64,000 nt of DNA from Wenzhouxiangella sp. AB-CW3 (lineage in GTDB: Bacteria > Pseudomonadota > Gammaproteobacteria > Xanthomonadales > Wenzhouxiangellaceae): NCBI RefSeq assembly GCF_014725735.1, contig NZ_CP061368.1:1069225-1133224 (forward strand). The letters run 5' to 3'. A program made the translations under genes and the position numbers. The notes beneath the pieces were generated by a model. The model ran no database searches, was not told the origin of the DNA, and saw only the letters and a program-made list of their open reading frames with translations. Of this stretch, positions 35,851 to 43,260 are shown in pieces (position 1 is the first letter of the stretch; each line of letters opens with the position of its first letter).

Positions 35851-36953
35851 ACCCGATTCCCATGGTTGACCTCGAGCTGCAATATCGTCAGCTCGAAAAC
35901 GAAATCAACCCGGCCATTGCCGATGTGCTGGCCGGTACCCGTTTCATCCTGGGTCCCAATGTGACCGAGTTCGAACAGGAAGCAGCCGACTATCTGGGGG
36001 TGAAACATGCCCTGGGCTGCGCCTCTGGCACCGACGCCCTGCACCTAGCGCTGAGAGCGGCCGGTATAGGGCCCGGCGACGAGGTGATCACCACGCCGTT
36101 TACCTTCATCGCCACGGCCGAAGCCATCGCCTATTGCGGCGCCACCCCGGTATTCGTCGATATCGACGCGAGGACCTTCAATGTCGATCCGGAGGCCGCG
36201 CGTGCTGCGATCACGGACCGGACGCGGGCACTGCTGCCGGTTCACCTGTTCGGGCAGCCGGCCGACATGGCCGCGCTGCAGGTTCTGGCCGAGGAGCACG
36301 GGCTGTTGCTCATTGAGGACTGCGCACAGTCTTTCGGTGCCGCTATCGATGGCAGGCAGACCGGCTCATTCGGGCTGGCCGGCTGTTTCAGTTTCTTCCC
36401 CAGTAAGAACCTGGGTTGCTATGGCGACGGTGGACTGATCACCACCAGCGACGATCAGCTCTTCGAGACCCTGTGGACGCTGCGCAACCATGGGCGCAAG
36501 GCCGGCGACTACTACCACGAGATGGTGGGCTACAACAGTCGACTCGACGAGATCCAGGCCGCCATCCTGCGCGTCAAGCTCGCTCGTATCGATCAGTTCA
36601 ATGAACAGCGCCGACGCGTGGCACAGGCCTACGGTCGCCTGCTGGGCGACACCGAGCTGGTGATGCCGTATGAGGACGGCATCGGTCGTCATGTCTACCA
36701 CCAGTTCACCATGCTTGTGCCCGAACAGCGGCGCGAGGCCTTGATGCAGGCGCTCAGAGACGAGTCCATCGCCAGTGCCGTCTACTATCCGACACCGCTG
36801 CACCAGCAGCCGGCCTTTGCCGATCTGGGCGTGCACGATGGATTGCCGGTCAGCGAAGAAGTCAGCAAACGCTGCCTTTCGCTGCCGGTCTTTCCGGAGA
36901 TGACCGACGAACAGATCGAGCGGGTCAGCGACTGCCTGAAACGAGCACTGTAG
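35847..36953 (+). CDS. DegT/DnrJ/EryC1/StrS aminotransferase, GnnB-like
   Basis: The 368-residue PLP enzyme has the family features GCASGTDALHLAL (about 57-69), EDCAQSFGA (157-165) and the PLP lysine Lys187 in FFPSKNLGCYGDGG. Such enzymes transaminate a keto-sugar nucleotide, usually with glutamate as amino donor. The start overlaps the oxidoreductase stop by 4 bp, so the two make a two-step 3-amino-sugar module. No glycosyltransferase or acetyltransferase accompanies them, which favours a lipid A (GnnAB-like) role over O-antigen. Confidence 0.85.
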   Translation: MNPIPMVDLELQYRQLENEINPAIADVLAGTRFILGPNVTEFEQEAADYLGVKHALGCASGTDALHLALRAAGIGPGDEVITTPFTFIATAEAIAYCGATPVFVDIDARTFNVDPEAARAAITDRTRALLPVHLFGQPADMAALQVLAEEHGLLLIEDCAQSFGAAIDGRQTGSFGLAGCFSFFPSKNLGCYGDGGLITTSDDQLFETLWTLRNHGRKAGDYYHEMVGYNSRLDEIQAAILRVKLARIDQFNEQRRRVAQAYGRLLGDTELVMPYEDGIGRHVYHQFTMLVPEQRREALMQALRDESIASAVYYPTPLHQQPAFADLGVHDGLPVSEEVSKRCLSLPVFPEMTDEQIERVSDCLKRAL

Positions 36954-36982
36954 CGTCGTCGACAAGAGGTGCCCTGGCCGAG

Positions 36983-38266
36983 ATGTCTTCCATGATCCGA
37001 AGTCTTTGGCTGGCGCTTGTGCCCTGGCTTGCCGTCGGGCCACTCATGGCCGGCGAGCAGGACCAGTTGCAGATGCTGGTCTTTCACAGCGACATCTGTC
37101 CACATTGCCAGGCCCAGGAACCCTTTCTCGATGCTCTGGAAGCGGCGCATGACGGTCTGGTGGTGCAACACTACGAGGTCAGGCAGGTTGCCGAACACCG
37201 CCAGCTTTTCCGCGCTGTGGCCGCGGCTCATCAGGAGAGTGCCGACTCGGTACCGGCCATCTTCGTGGGCGGGCGCGCCTGGGTGGGCGACAGCGGCCTG
37301 ATCCGTCGGCAGATCACCGCTCATGTCGAGCACTGCCTTGAACAGGGCGATTGCCCGGACTCCACCCGAACCGATCAGGTGTTCGAACCTGGAGAGCGAG
37401 CTCGCGATCCGGTTGCCTTCGACCTGCCGTTGGTCGGCACCATCGACCTGATGGTCCAGCCGCTGACACTGTCGACGGCCCTGATCGCCTTTGTGGATGG
37501 CTTCAACCCCTGCTCGCTCTGGGTATTGACGATCCTGCTGGCGCTGGTGATCCATTCCGGTTCGCGCAAACGTATCCTGATCGTCGGGCTCACCTTTCTG
37601 GCGGTGACCGCCTCGATCTACGGCCTGTTCATCACCGGCGTATTCGGCGCCATGAACCTGGTTGCCATGTCGGGCTGGCTGTACCCTGTAGTGGCCGTGT
37701 TCGCGCTGACTTTTGCCCTGGTCAACATCAAGGATTACTTCTGGTTTCAGCGCGGCCTGTCGTTCACCATCGACGAGCGTCACAAGCCGGGGATCTACCG
37801 CCGCATGCGCGACCTGATCCGCAGCGGCCGGTCGGTGACCGCATTGATCGGGGCCACGGTTCTGATGGCTGCCGGAATCGCCTTCATCGAACTGCCGTGC
37901 ACGGCCGGGTTTCCGGTGATCTGGAGCGGCATCGTGGCCAGCCACGATGTCGACTGGCTCCACTTCACATTCCTGCTGGGACTTTATCTTCTGATTTACC
38001 TGGCCATCGAGCTGGTCATCTTCTTTATCGCACTGGCCACGCTGCGGGTGGATCGGTTCGAGGAACGGCATGGCCGCATCCTCAAGCTGATCGGCGGCAT
38101 CATCATGCTGGCGCTGGCCGGGGTCCTGCTGCTTGCTCCGGAGCTGATGCACGATATTCGTGGCGCCCTGGGCGTGTTTTTCGGGGCTTTGCTGGTGACT
38201 GCGGTGATTCTTTTCTTTCACCGAATCCTGCTGCCAAGGCTGGGCCTTCACCTCGGAGACGAGTAA
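36983..38266 (+). CDS. Thioredoxin-like domain fused to a DsbD/CcdA-like membrane domain
   Basis: The 427-residue protein starts with a signal peptide, then a short glutaredoxin/thioredoxin-like domain with CPHC at 39-42. The remainder (about 155-420) has seven to eight hydrophobic segments with two cysteines, in FNPCSLW (Cys177) and ELPCTAGFP (Cys306). These are placed like the electron-carrying pair of CcdA/DsbD. The layout suggests transfer of reducing power across the inner membrane to or from the CPHC domain. It has no DsbD alpha-type domain. The partner is unknown. Confidence 0.75.
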   Translation: MSSMIRSLWLALVPWLAVGPLMAGEQDQLQMLVFHSDICPHCQAQEPFLDALEAAHDGLVVQHYEVRQVAEHRQLFRAVAAAHQESADSVPAIFVGGRAWVGDSGLIRRQITAHVEHCLEQGDCPDSTRTDQVFEPGERARDPVAFDLPLVGTIDLMVQPLTLSTALIAFVDGFNPCSLWVLTILLALVIHSGSRKRILIVGLTFLAVTASIYGLFITGVFGAMNLVAMSGWLYPVVAVFALTFALVNIKDYFWFQRGLSFTIDERHKPGIYRRMRDLIRSGRSVTALIGATVLMAAGIAFIELPCTAGFPVIWSGIVASHDVDWLHFTFLLGLYLLIYLAIELVIFFIALATLRVDRFEERHGRILKLIGGIIMLALAGVLLLAPELMHDIRGALGVFFGALLVTAVILFFHRILLPRLGLHLGDE

Positions 38267-38399
38267 AAAGGGGAATGCTGCGCCCGCTGTCGCGGGCTTG
38301 CCCTTCGGGCTGTCGCTTCGCTCCAGCGATTGTGCGCTGACGCGCACAATTCGAACCTGATTGTTATTGTCGGAGGTTCGAATTGAGCCGCTGGATACG

Positions 38400-38430
38400 A
38401 AAAAGCCCCGTCTGGGGTGACGGGGCTTTT
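38400..38430 (-). terminator. Rho-independent terminator in the outer 180-bp repeat
   Basis: On the minus strand AGCCCCGTCACCCC...GACGGGGCT forms a strong stem followed by TTTTT. It is the equivalent of the terminator at 38580-38607 in the inner copy and would stop transcripts that read through the first one. Confidence 0.8.
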
Positions 38431-38579
38431 CTAAATTTGGCGCGCCCGGAAGGATTGCTGCGCCCGCTGTCGCGGGCTTGCCCTTCGGGCTGTCGCTTCG
38501 CTCCAGCGATTGTGCGCTGACGCGCACAATGCGAACCTGATTGTTATTGTCGGAGGTTCGAATTGAGTCGCTGGATACG

Positions 38580-38607
38580 AAAAAGCCCCGTCAAGGTGAC
38601 AGGGCTT
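38580..38607 (-). terminator. Rho-independent terminator of tRNA-Arg
   Basis: Minus-strand AGCCCTGTCA-CCT-TGACGGGGCT (one G-U pair) is followed by TTTTT. It begins about 11 nt after the CCA end of the tRNA. Confidence 0.88.
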
Positions 38608-38617
38608 AATCTGAAAT

Positions 38618-38694
38618 TGGCGCGCCCGGAAGGATTCGAACCTCCGACCGCCTGGTTCGTAGCCAGGTACTCTATCCAGCTGAGCTACGGGCGC
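38618..38694 (-). tRNA. tRNA-Arg(ACG)
   Basis: The 77-nt gene folds into a full cloverleaf: acceptor GCGCCCG pairs with CGGGCGC, the anticodon arm is CCTGG-CTACGAA-CCAGG with anticodon ACG (read as ICG for CGU/CGC/CGA arginine codons), and the T-loop is TTCGAAT. The CCA end is encoded. A strong promoter precedes it and a terminator follows. Confidence 0.97.
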
Positions 38695-38709
38695 GTCGCA
38701 AAGCGAGGC

Positions 38710-38738
38710 ATTATGGAGAAGGGGGGTGCTTCTGTCAA
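38710..38738 (-). promoter_or_regulatory. Sigma-70 promoter of tRNA-Arg
   Basis: On the minus strand TTGACA is followed, after a 17-bp spacer, by CATAAT. The GC-rich discriminator (GCCTCGC) just downstream is typical of promoters under stringent control. Confidence 0.85.
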
Positions 38739-38752
38739 GTCCGTTTTGGATC

Positions 38753-38890
38753 CTGTCGCCCCGGAATCGCCGCAGGCGATATCCGGGACCCCGCACGGTG
38801 GTCGTGGCATGGGGTTGAACAAGGGCTGCCTTGCAGATGCTGGGCGTGCGAGGTCCCGGCTCTTCGGCCGGGACGACGGGGAGGGTGGGG
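38753..38890. repeat. Single dispersed copy of the 172-bp repeat element
   Basis: The stretch is clearly similar, in the same orientation, to the unit repeated seven times at 58382-59585. It shares CGGAATCGCCG, AGGCGATATCCGGGA, GGCATGGGGTTGAAC and a GGTCCCGG/CCGGGA hairpin near the end. It starts 15 bp behind the -35 box of the tRNA promoter and is more diverged than the array copies. Confidence 0.8.
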
Positions 38891-38893
38891 TTT

Positions 38894-38920
38894 GAAGTGT
38901 GAAGTGTGAAGTGTGAAGTG
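38894..38920. repeat. GAAGTGT heptamer repeat
   Basis: Nearly four tandem copies of GAAGTGT directly follow the dispersed element. The same heptamer occurs ten times next to the array near 58.3 kb. The remaining 38921-39036 contains TATAAT at 38997, a likely -10 for the next gene, but no gene. Confidence 0.9.
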
Positions 38921-39036
38921 GAGGCGGCATCCTTTGGCGAGTGGGTTCCTGTCCGACAGATACAGCGGATGCGCACATGCAATATTAGATAGGGCTTATA
39001 ATAACGGTTTTATCCAGCATCAGGATGCCCAGGCCC

Positions 39037-39993
39037 ATGACTGAATCCCGTTCCGAACCTCTCTGTGCCCATGTGCCGCTGCCGTTGTTTGCCTCGGTCA
39101 TGGGGATTGCCGGGCTCGGGCTGGTCTGGCGTGCAGCGGAGGAGGCCTGGGGGCTGGCGCCGGTGGTGTCGGTTGCGGCCACGGTGGCGGCCGCCGTGGT
39201 CTTTGTCGTTTTGCTGGCGCTTTATGTCTGCAAGTCGGTTCGCTATCGTTCCAGGGTCATGGTGGAGCTGGCCCACCCGGTGCGCATCAATTTTCTGCCG
39301 ACACTTTCGATCAACCTCATTCTGCTGGGCATACTGTCCAGACCCTGGCTGGGGCCAGTGTCCGACGGGCTGTGGCAGGCCGGTGCATTGCTGCAGCTGA
39401 TTCTGACCATTGTCATCGTCAATGTCTGGTTCGAGGCCGAGCGTCCGGCGGATTCGATCAACCCTGCCTGGTTCATACCGGCGGTTGGCAATGTGCTGGT
39501 GCCGCTGGCCGCGATACCTTCCGGGCAGGAGTTGGTGGCCTGGTTTTTCATGAGTATCGGTCTGTTTTTCTGGGTCATTCTGGGCACGATGGTGTTCTAC
39601 CGACTGGTCACCAAGCCTCCCATGCAGCCCCCCATGCAGCCAACGCTGGTAGTGATGCTGGCGCCCCCCTCGGTGGCCTTTCTGTCCTGGCTCCAGATCG
39701 CCGGTGAGCTCAACGGGCCGGGCTATTTCTTCTACGCCGTTGCGCTGCTTACATTTCTTGTGCTGCTCCCACAGCTACCGCGGTTTTTCCGTCTGCCCTT
39801 TTTCCCGTCCTGGTGGGCCTATACCTTTCCATTGGCGGCGTTCACCGTGTCCAGTCTGGCGTTTGTCGAGCAGTACGGTTTGGAGCCGGGGGCAATTCAG
39901 ATTGGATTGGTGGCATTGACTACCGCGGTGATTCTGCTTGTCGCCGGCCGGACCATCGTGGCTGTTGCCCGGGGAGAAATGAGCAAGCACTGA
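39037..39993 (+). CDS. SLAC1/TehA-family (TDT) membrane transporter
   Basis: The protein has about ten evenly spaced hydrophobic segments and 318 residues, with PLPLFASVMGIAGLGLVWR near the start, as expected for the voltage-dependent anion channel / tellurite-resistance TehA family. ATG 39037 is preferred to 39025 because the latter leaves no room for a ribosome-binding site. The transported anion is unknown. A TATAAT lies about 35 bp upstream. A cupin protein follows closely. Confidence 0.8.
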   Translation: MTESRSEPLCAHVPLPLFASVMGIAGLGLVWRAAEEAWGLAPVVSVAATVAAAVVFVVLLALYVCKSVRYRSRVMVELAHPVRINFLPTLSINLILLGILSRPWLGPVSDGLWQAGALLQLILTIVIVNVWFEAERPADSINPAWFIPAVGNVLVPLAAIPSGQELVAWFFMSIGLFFWVILGTMVFYRLVTKPPMQPPMQPTLVVMLAPPSVAFLSWLQIAGELNGPGYFFYAVALLTFLVLLPQLPRFFRLPFFPSWWAYTFPLAAFTVSSLAFVEQYGLEPGAIQIGLVALTTAVILLVAGRTIVAVARGEMSKH

Positions 39994-40028
39994 TGGCCGA
40001 GGAAGAGTGTTTTCGAAGGAGAAAGTCC

Positions 40029-40403
40029 ATGAGTAAAGTCGATCAGTCCATCGTTCCCATAGTTCGGGAGGCAATGAACAATGATGCCTTTCGCGATGAG
40101 GTGATGACCGGCAAGGAGTGCCAGGTCGTGCTGATGAGTATCAGGCCTGGCGAGGAGATTGGCTCGGAGGTGCACGATGATCATGACCAGATCCTGGTCT
40201 TCGTCGAAGGCAACGGCCAGGCCGTGCTCGATGGCCAGGTGCGTGAAGTGGGAACCAACGATCTGGTCTTCGTTCATGCCGGGGTCGAGCACAACTTCAT
40301 CAATACCGGGACTCGGCCGCTGAAACTCTACACTGTGTACGCACCACCCGAGCATCCGGCTGGTACTCGCCATGAAAGCAAGGACGAGGCGGAAGGTGGC
40401 TGA
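40029..40403 (+). CDS. Small cupin-domain protein
   Basis: ATG 40029 follows AAGGAGA; an earlier ATG at 39993 is possible. The 124-residue protein is a single cupin barrel with metal-binding candidates in GSEVHDDHDQILVFVEG and HAGVEHNFINTG (three His, one Glu). Its function cannot be stated beyond the family. It starts 35 bp after the transporter gene and may be in one operon with it. Confidence 0.85.
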   Translation: MSKVDQSIVPIVREAMNNDAFRDEVMTGKECQVVLMSIRPGEEIGSEVHDDHDQILVFVEGNGQAVLDGQVREVGTNDLVFVHAGVEHNFINTGTRPLKLYTVYAPPEHPAGTRHESKDEAEGG

Positions 40404-40450
40404 GATTGGCTGATGCGCCGGGGACCGGCGCATCAGTTCATCCGGAGTGA

Positions 40451-41077
40451 TCAAAGCGCTCCCAGCAGCTCCCGGGCTCGTTGCTCAAGGGCATCGAAAT
40501 CGTGGGCAAGGACGAGTTCCGGGTCGAACAGAGGGGCGACATAGCCCACGGCCAGGGCGCCGGCTTCCAGCCATTTGCTGGCATTGTCCCGGGTCACGCC
40601 GTGGGTGGGCACGATGTTGAGGAAGGGCATGGGCCCCAGGCAGGCCTTGACGAAATCAGGGCCGATTCCGGGGGCTGGAAACAGCTTTTGAAGCGGTGCG
40701 CCGGCGCGATGCGCGCGCAGCATTTCGGTGGGTGTGTGTGTGCCCGGCATGGCGGCCACGTCAAGCTCTGTGGCGGCACCAATGACGGCCTCGTCGACGA
40801 CGGGCGAAACCAGGAAGCGGGCACCGGCCTCGACCGCCCGCCGGGCCTCGTCGACTTCCAGCACGGTACCGGCGCCAACGATGACATCCGGGTGGCGCCG
40901 TGAAAATTCACCGATGAGATCGTAGACATCGGGGATGGTCAGGGTGAACTCGCAGATGGTGAATCCACCGCGCACCGCCGCCTCCATGGCGCCGATGGCC
41001 GCTTCGGCCGAATCGGTTCTGAGGATGGCCGAAGCGCGGGTCTGGCGGAGTCGGTTGACAAAATCTGTGGGAGTCAT
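40451..41077 (-). CDS. eda: 2-keto-3-deoxy-6-phosphogluconate aldolase
   Basis: The 208-residue class I aldolase has Glu43 in CEFTLT and the Schiff-base Lys131 in QKLFPAPG, matching Glu45/Lys133 of the family. It cleaves KDPG to pyruvate and glyceraldehyde-3-phosphate, the last Entner-Doudoroff step, and often also KHG. ATG 41077 is used because earlier codons add no conserved residues. It lies 44 bp after murB on the same strand; no edd gene is nearby. Confidence 0.88.
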   Translation of the reverse strand: MTPTDFVNRLRQTRASAILRTDSAEAAIGAMEAAVRGGFTICEFTLTIPDVYDLIGEFSRRHPDVIVGAGTVLEVDEARRAVEAGARFLVSPVVDEAVIGAATELDVAAMPGTHTPTEMLRAHRAGAPLQKLFPAPGIGPDFVKACLGPMPFLNIVPTHGVTRDNASKWLEAGALAVGYVAPLFDPELVLAHDFDALEQRARELLGAL

Positions 41078-41121
41078 GGTGGTTTGACGCTCTCTTCGAA
41101 GTGAGTTTCGCTTTGACAAGT

Positions 41122-42156
41122 CTAAGATGTTTGCGGGCCCATGAGTCGGGGTTCGGGTTCCAGTCGGAGACCATAGGTCTGTTGCACGGAATCGATGATG
41201 GCCTGGATCAGTGTCTTGAGGTCGCTTGCCTTGGCCTGGCCGCGGTTGACCAGGACCAGTGCATGGCGGTCATAGACGGCGGCATCGCCGACCGACCGGC
41301 CTTTCCACCCCAGGCGCTCGATCATGGCGCCGGCGCCGAGTTTGATGTCCCCGTCAGGCATGGGCCAGTGGGGCAGGTCGGGGTGGTCACGTAGCACCTG
41401 CTCGGCGTGATTCGCCTCCAGCACGGGATTCTTGAAAAAGCTGCCGGCGTTGGGCATCCGTGCCGGATCGGGCAGGCGGTGGCGCCGCAGTCGCATGACG
41501 TGTGCGGCCAGTTGTTCCGGCGTGGGCTGGCGAATGCCGGCTGCGTCCATGGCATTCTTGAGACTGGCATACCCGGTCTGTGGCTGGAAGCGGCGCGACA
41601 CCCGGACCGTGACCGAAGTGATCAGGAAGCGTTCGGGAGCAATGGATTTGAAATAGCTGTCGCGATAGGCGAACGCGCAGTCCTCGCGTTCGAAGGTTCG
41701 CATCCGACCGGTCTGGCGATCCCAGGCCCTGAGCCGTTCGAAAACCTCGGCCAGTTCGATGCCGTAGGCACCGATGTTCTGCATGGGCGCCGCACCTACC
41801 GAGCCGGGAATCATGATCAGGTTCTCCAGCCCGTGCAGCCCGCGCCGGATGCAGCGGACGACCAGCCGGTGCCAGTTTTCCCCGCCTGCGGCCGTGACCA
41901 GCACCTGTTCGTCGTCTACGGGCTCGAAACTCACGCCTGACAAGCGGTTGAGCAGAATCCGGCCGGGCCAGTCACCGATGAACACGGTATTGGAGCCTCC
42001 GCCGAGCATCAGCTCCCGAAGCTCGGTGGGTGGCATTTGGCCAAGCTGGTCGGGGTGGTTCAGAAGGATCAGTTCCCTGGCGCGGGCCGGCAGTCGGAAA
42101 CTGCTCAGTGCCGTGATGTCGGCGTCGGTGATGATTTCAGGCGGCGGTGTCTTCAT
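41122..42156 (-). CDS. murB: UDP-N-acetylenolpyruvoylglucosamine reductase
   Basis: The 344-residue FAD enzyme makes UDP-MurNAc for peptidoglycan. The flavin loop LMLGGGSNTVF, the segment IPGSVGAAPMQNIGAYG and the proton-donor serine in NAGSFFKNPV are all present, as in E. coli-type (type I) MurB. ATG 42156 lies inside the end of pyrD (20-bp overlap), so the two genes are coupled. Confidence 0.95.
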   Translation of the reverse strand: MKTPPPEIITDADITALSSFRLPARARELILLNHPDQLGQMPPTELRELMLGGGSNTVFIGDWPGRILLNRLSGVSFEPVDDEQVLVTAAGGENWHRLVVRCIRRGLHGLENLIMIPGSVGAAPMQNIGAYGIELAEVFERLRAWDRQTGRMRTFEREDCAFAYRDSYFKSIAPERFLITSVTVRVSRRFQPQTGYASLKNAMDAAGIRQPTPEQLAAHVMRLRRHRLPDPARMPNAGSFFKNPVLEANHAEQVLRDHPDLPHWPMPDGDIKLGAGAMIERLGWKGRSVGDAAVYDRHALVLVNRGQAKASDLKTLIQAIIDSVQQTYGLRLEPEPRLMGPQTS

Positions 42157-43171
42157 CGACAGTCTGCCAGGCGCGAATGCAGTCATGGACCAGCCTCGGG
42201 CCCTGGTAGATGAAGCCGGTGTAGATCTGGACCAGATCGGCACCGCAGCGCCGCTTGTCCGCGGCATCCTCGCCACGGGTTATGCCGCCCAGGCCAATGA
42301 TGGGGAAGTCGGTACCCAGGACTTCGCGTGCACGCCTGAGCGTGGCATCGGCCAGGGATTTGACCGGCGCCCCACTGAGTCCTCCGGCTTCGTCGGCGTG
42401 GGCATGGCCGGCCACCCGGGTTCGGTCCAGCGTGGTGTTGGTGGTGATCAGTCCATCGATGCCCGAGGTGGCTATCACTTCCAGGGACGCGGTCAGCGCG
42501 GCCGGTTCCCAGTCCGGGGCGATCTTGATCAGCAAGGGGCGGCAGGTTTCATTTGACTCGTCCAGGCTGTTGCGTGCGCGGACCAGTTCGTCGAGAAACT
42601 CGCGCAGGTGCCCGGTGTCCTGCAGTTCGCGCAGGTTGGCGGTATTGGGCGAGGAGATGTTGACCGTGATGTAGTGGCAGTGCGGGTGAACCTTTTCCAG
42701 GCAGAAGCGGTAATCCGCCGCTGCCTCGTCCACCGGCGTGTCCTTCTGTTTGCCGATATTGGCGCCGATAATTCCGTCGTAGCGGGTGGACTTCAATCGA
42801 TCGACCAGATGGTCGACTCCCTTGTTGTTGAAGCCCAGGCGATTGATCAGCGCCTGGTGTTCGGGCAGCCGGAACATGCGCGGCTTCGGGTTGCCCGGCT
42901 GGGGCCTGGGCGTGACCGTGCCGACTTCGACAAAGCCGAAGCCGAGCTGGCCGAGTGCATAGATATGGTCCCCGTTCTTGTCCAGCCCGGCCGCCAGCCC
43001 GACCGGGTTGGGAAAGCTCAGTCCCATCAGCTCAACAGGCGCCGAACGCGGACAACCACCCACCAACCGCGGCAGGCCAACGAAGCGGCCCGCCGACAGC
43101 GCATTCAGCGCGACATCGTGCGCCATCTCCGGGGGGAGAAGAAAGAGTCCGTTTCTCAGCCAGGTATACAT
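42137..43171 (-). CDS. pyrD: Dihydroorotate dehydrogenase (quinone), class 2
   Basis: The 344-residue membrane-associated flavoprotein oxidises dihydroorotate in pyrimidine synthesis. It has the class 2 N-terminal amphipathic helix (MYTWLRNGLFLLPPEMAH), VGLAAGLDKNGD, INRLGFNNKG and the catalytic serine region VNISSPNT. ATG 43171 gives the expected length, but no ribosome-binding site is visible: a heptamer-repeat element comes right up to the start codon. Confidence 0.95.
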   Translation of the reverse strand: MYTWLRNGLFLLPPEMAHDVALNALSAGRFVGLPRLVGGCPRSAPVELMGLSFPNPVGLAAGLDKNGDHIYALGQLGFGFVEVGTVTPRPQPGNPKPRMFRLPEHQALINRLGFNNKGVDHLVDRLKSTRYDGIIGANIGKQKDTPVDEAAADYRFCLEKVHPHCHYITVNISSPNTANLRELQDTGHLREFLDELVRARNSLDESNETCRPLLIKIAPDWEPAALTASLEVIATSGIDGLITTNTTLDRTRVAGHAHADEAGGLSGAPVKSLADATLRRAREVLGTDFPIIGLGGITRGEDAADKRRCGADLVQIYTGFIYQGPRLVHDCIRAWQTVDEDTAA

Positions 43172-43260
43172 AAGGTTCTGGGTTCGAGGCTCTAGGTTCG
43201 AGGTGTTCAGTGGTGTGGATTTCCTCGTACCTAGGACCTCGAACCTCGTACCTCGTACCT
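43172..43260. repeat. Heptamer-repeat cruciform between pyrD and the aldehyde dehydrogenase gene
   Basis: From 43174 the plus strand runs in 7-base steps (GGTTCTG, GGTTCGA, GGCTCTA, GGTTCGA), and from 43224 the same kind of heptamer runs on the opposite strand (AGGTACG, AGGTACG, AGGTTCG). A perfect 11-bp inverted repeat (43194-43204 with 43236-43246) joins them. The element fills the whole gap and abuts both genes. Confidence 0.8.

Larger units (their letters stand above)
38277..38636 (-). repeat. Two 180-bp tandem repeats downstream of tRNA-Arg, each ending in the tRNA 3' sequence
   Basis: Copies 38277-38456 and 38457-38636 have an exact 180-bp period and differ at few positions. Each contains the last 19 nt of the tRNA gene including CCA (38438-38456; the true tRNA end is 38618-38636), a terminator, a T-arm-like inverted repeat (38348-38384 in the outer copy) and four successive short hairpins. 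The layout closely resembles the 178-bp rtT repeats after E. coli tyrT, which also carry 19 bp of tRNA end. On the minus strand they lie downstream of the tRNA and could yield a small RNA. Confidence 0.85.

Noticed and set aside
38438-38456. Phage or island attachment site from the duplicated tRNA end
   Set aside because: The 19-bp tRNA end is duplicated, but only 180 bp of repeat lies between the copies and no integrase is nearby. A tandem repeat unit explains it better.
36785-38527. A 580-residue minus-strand frame opposite the thioredoxin-DsbD fusion
   Set aside because: It is antisense to two well-supported genes, its sequence is Gln/His/Arg-rich, and its first part only translates the 180-bp repeats.
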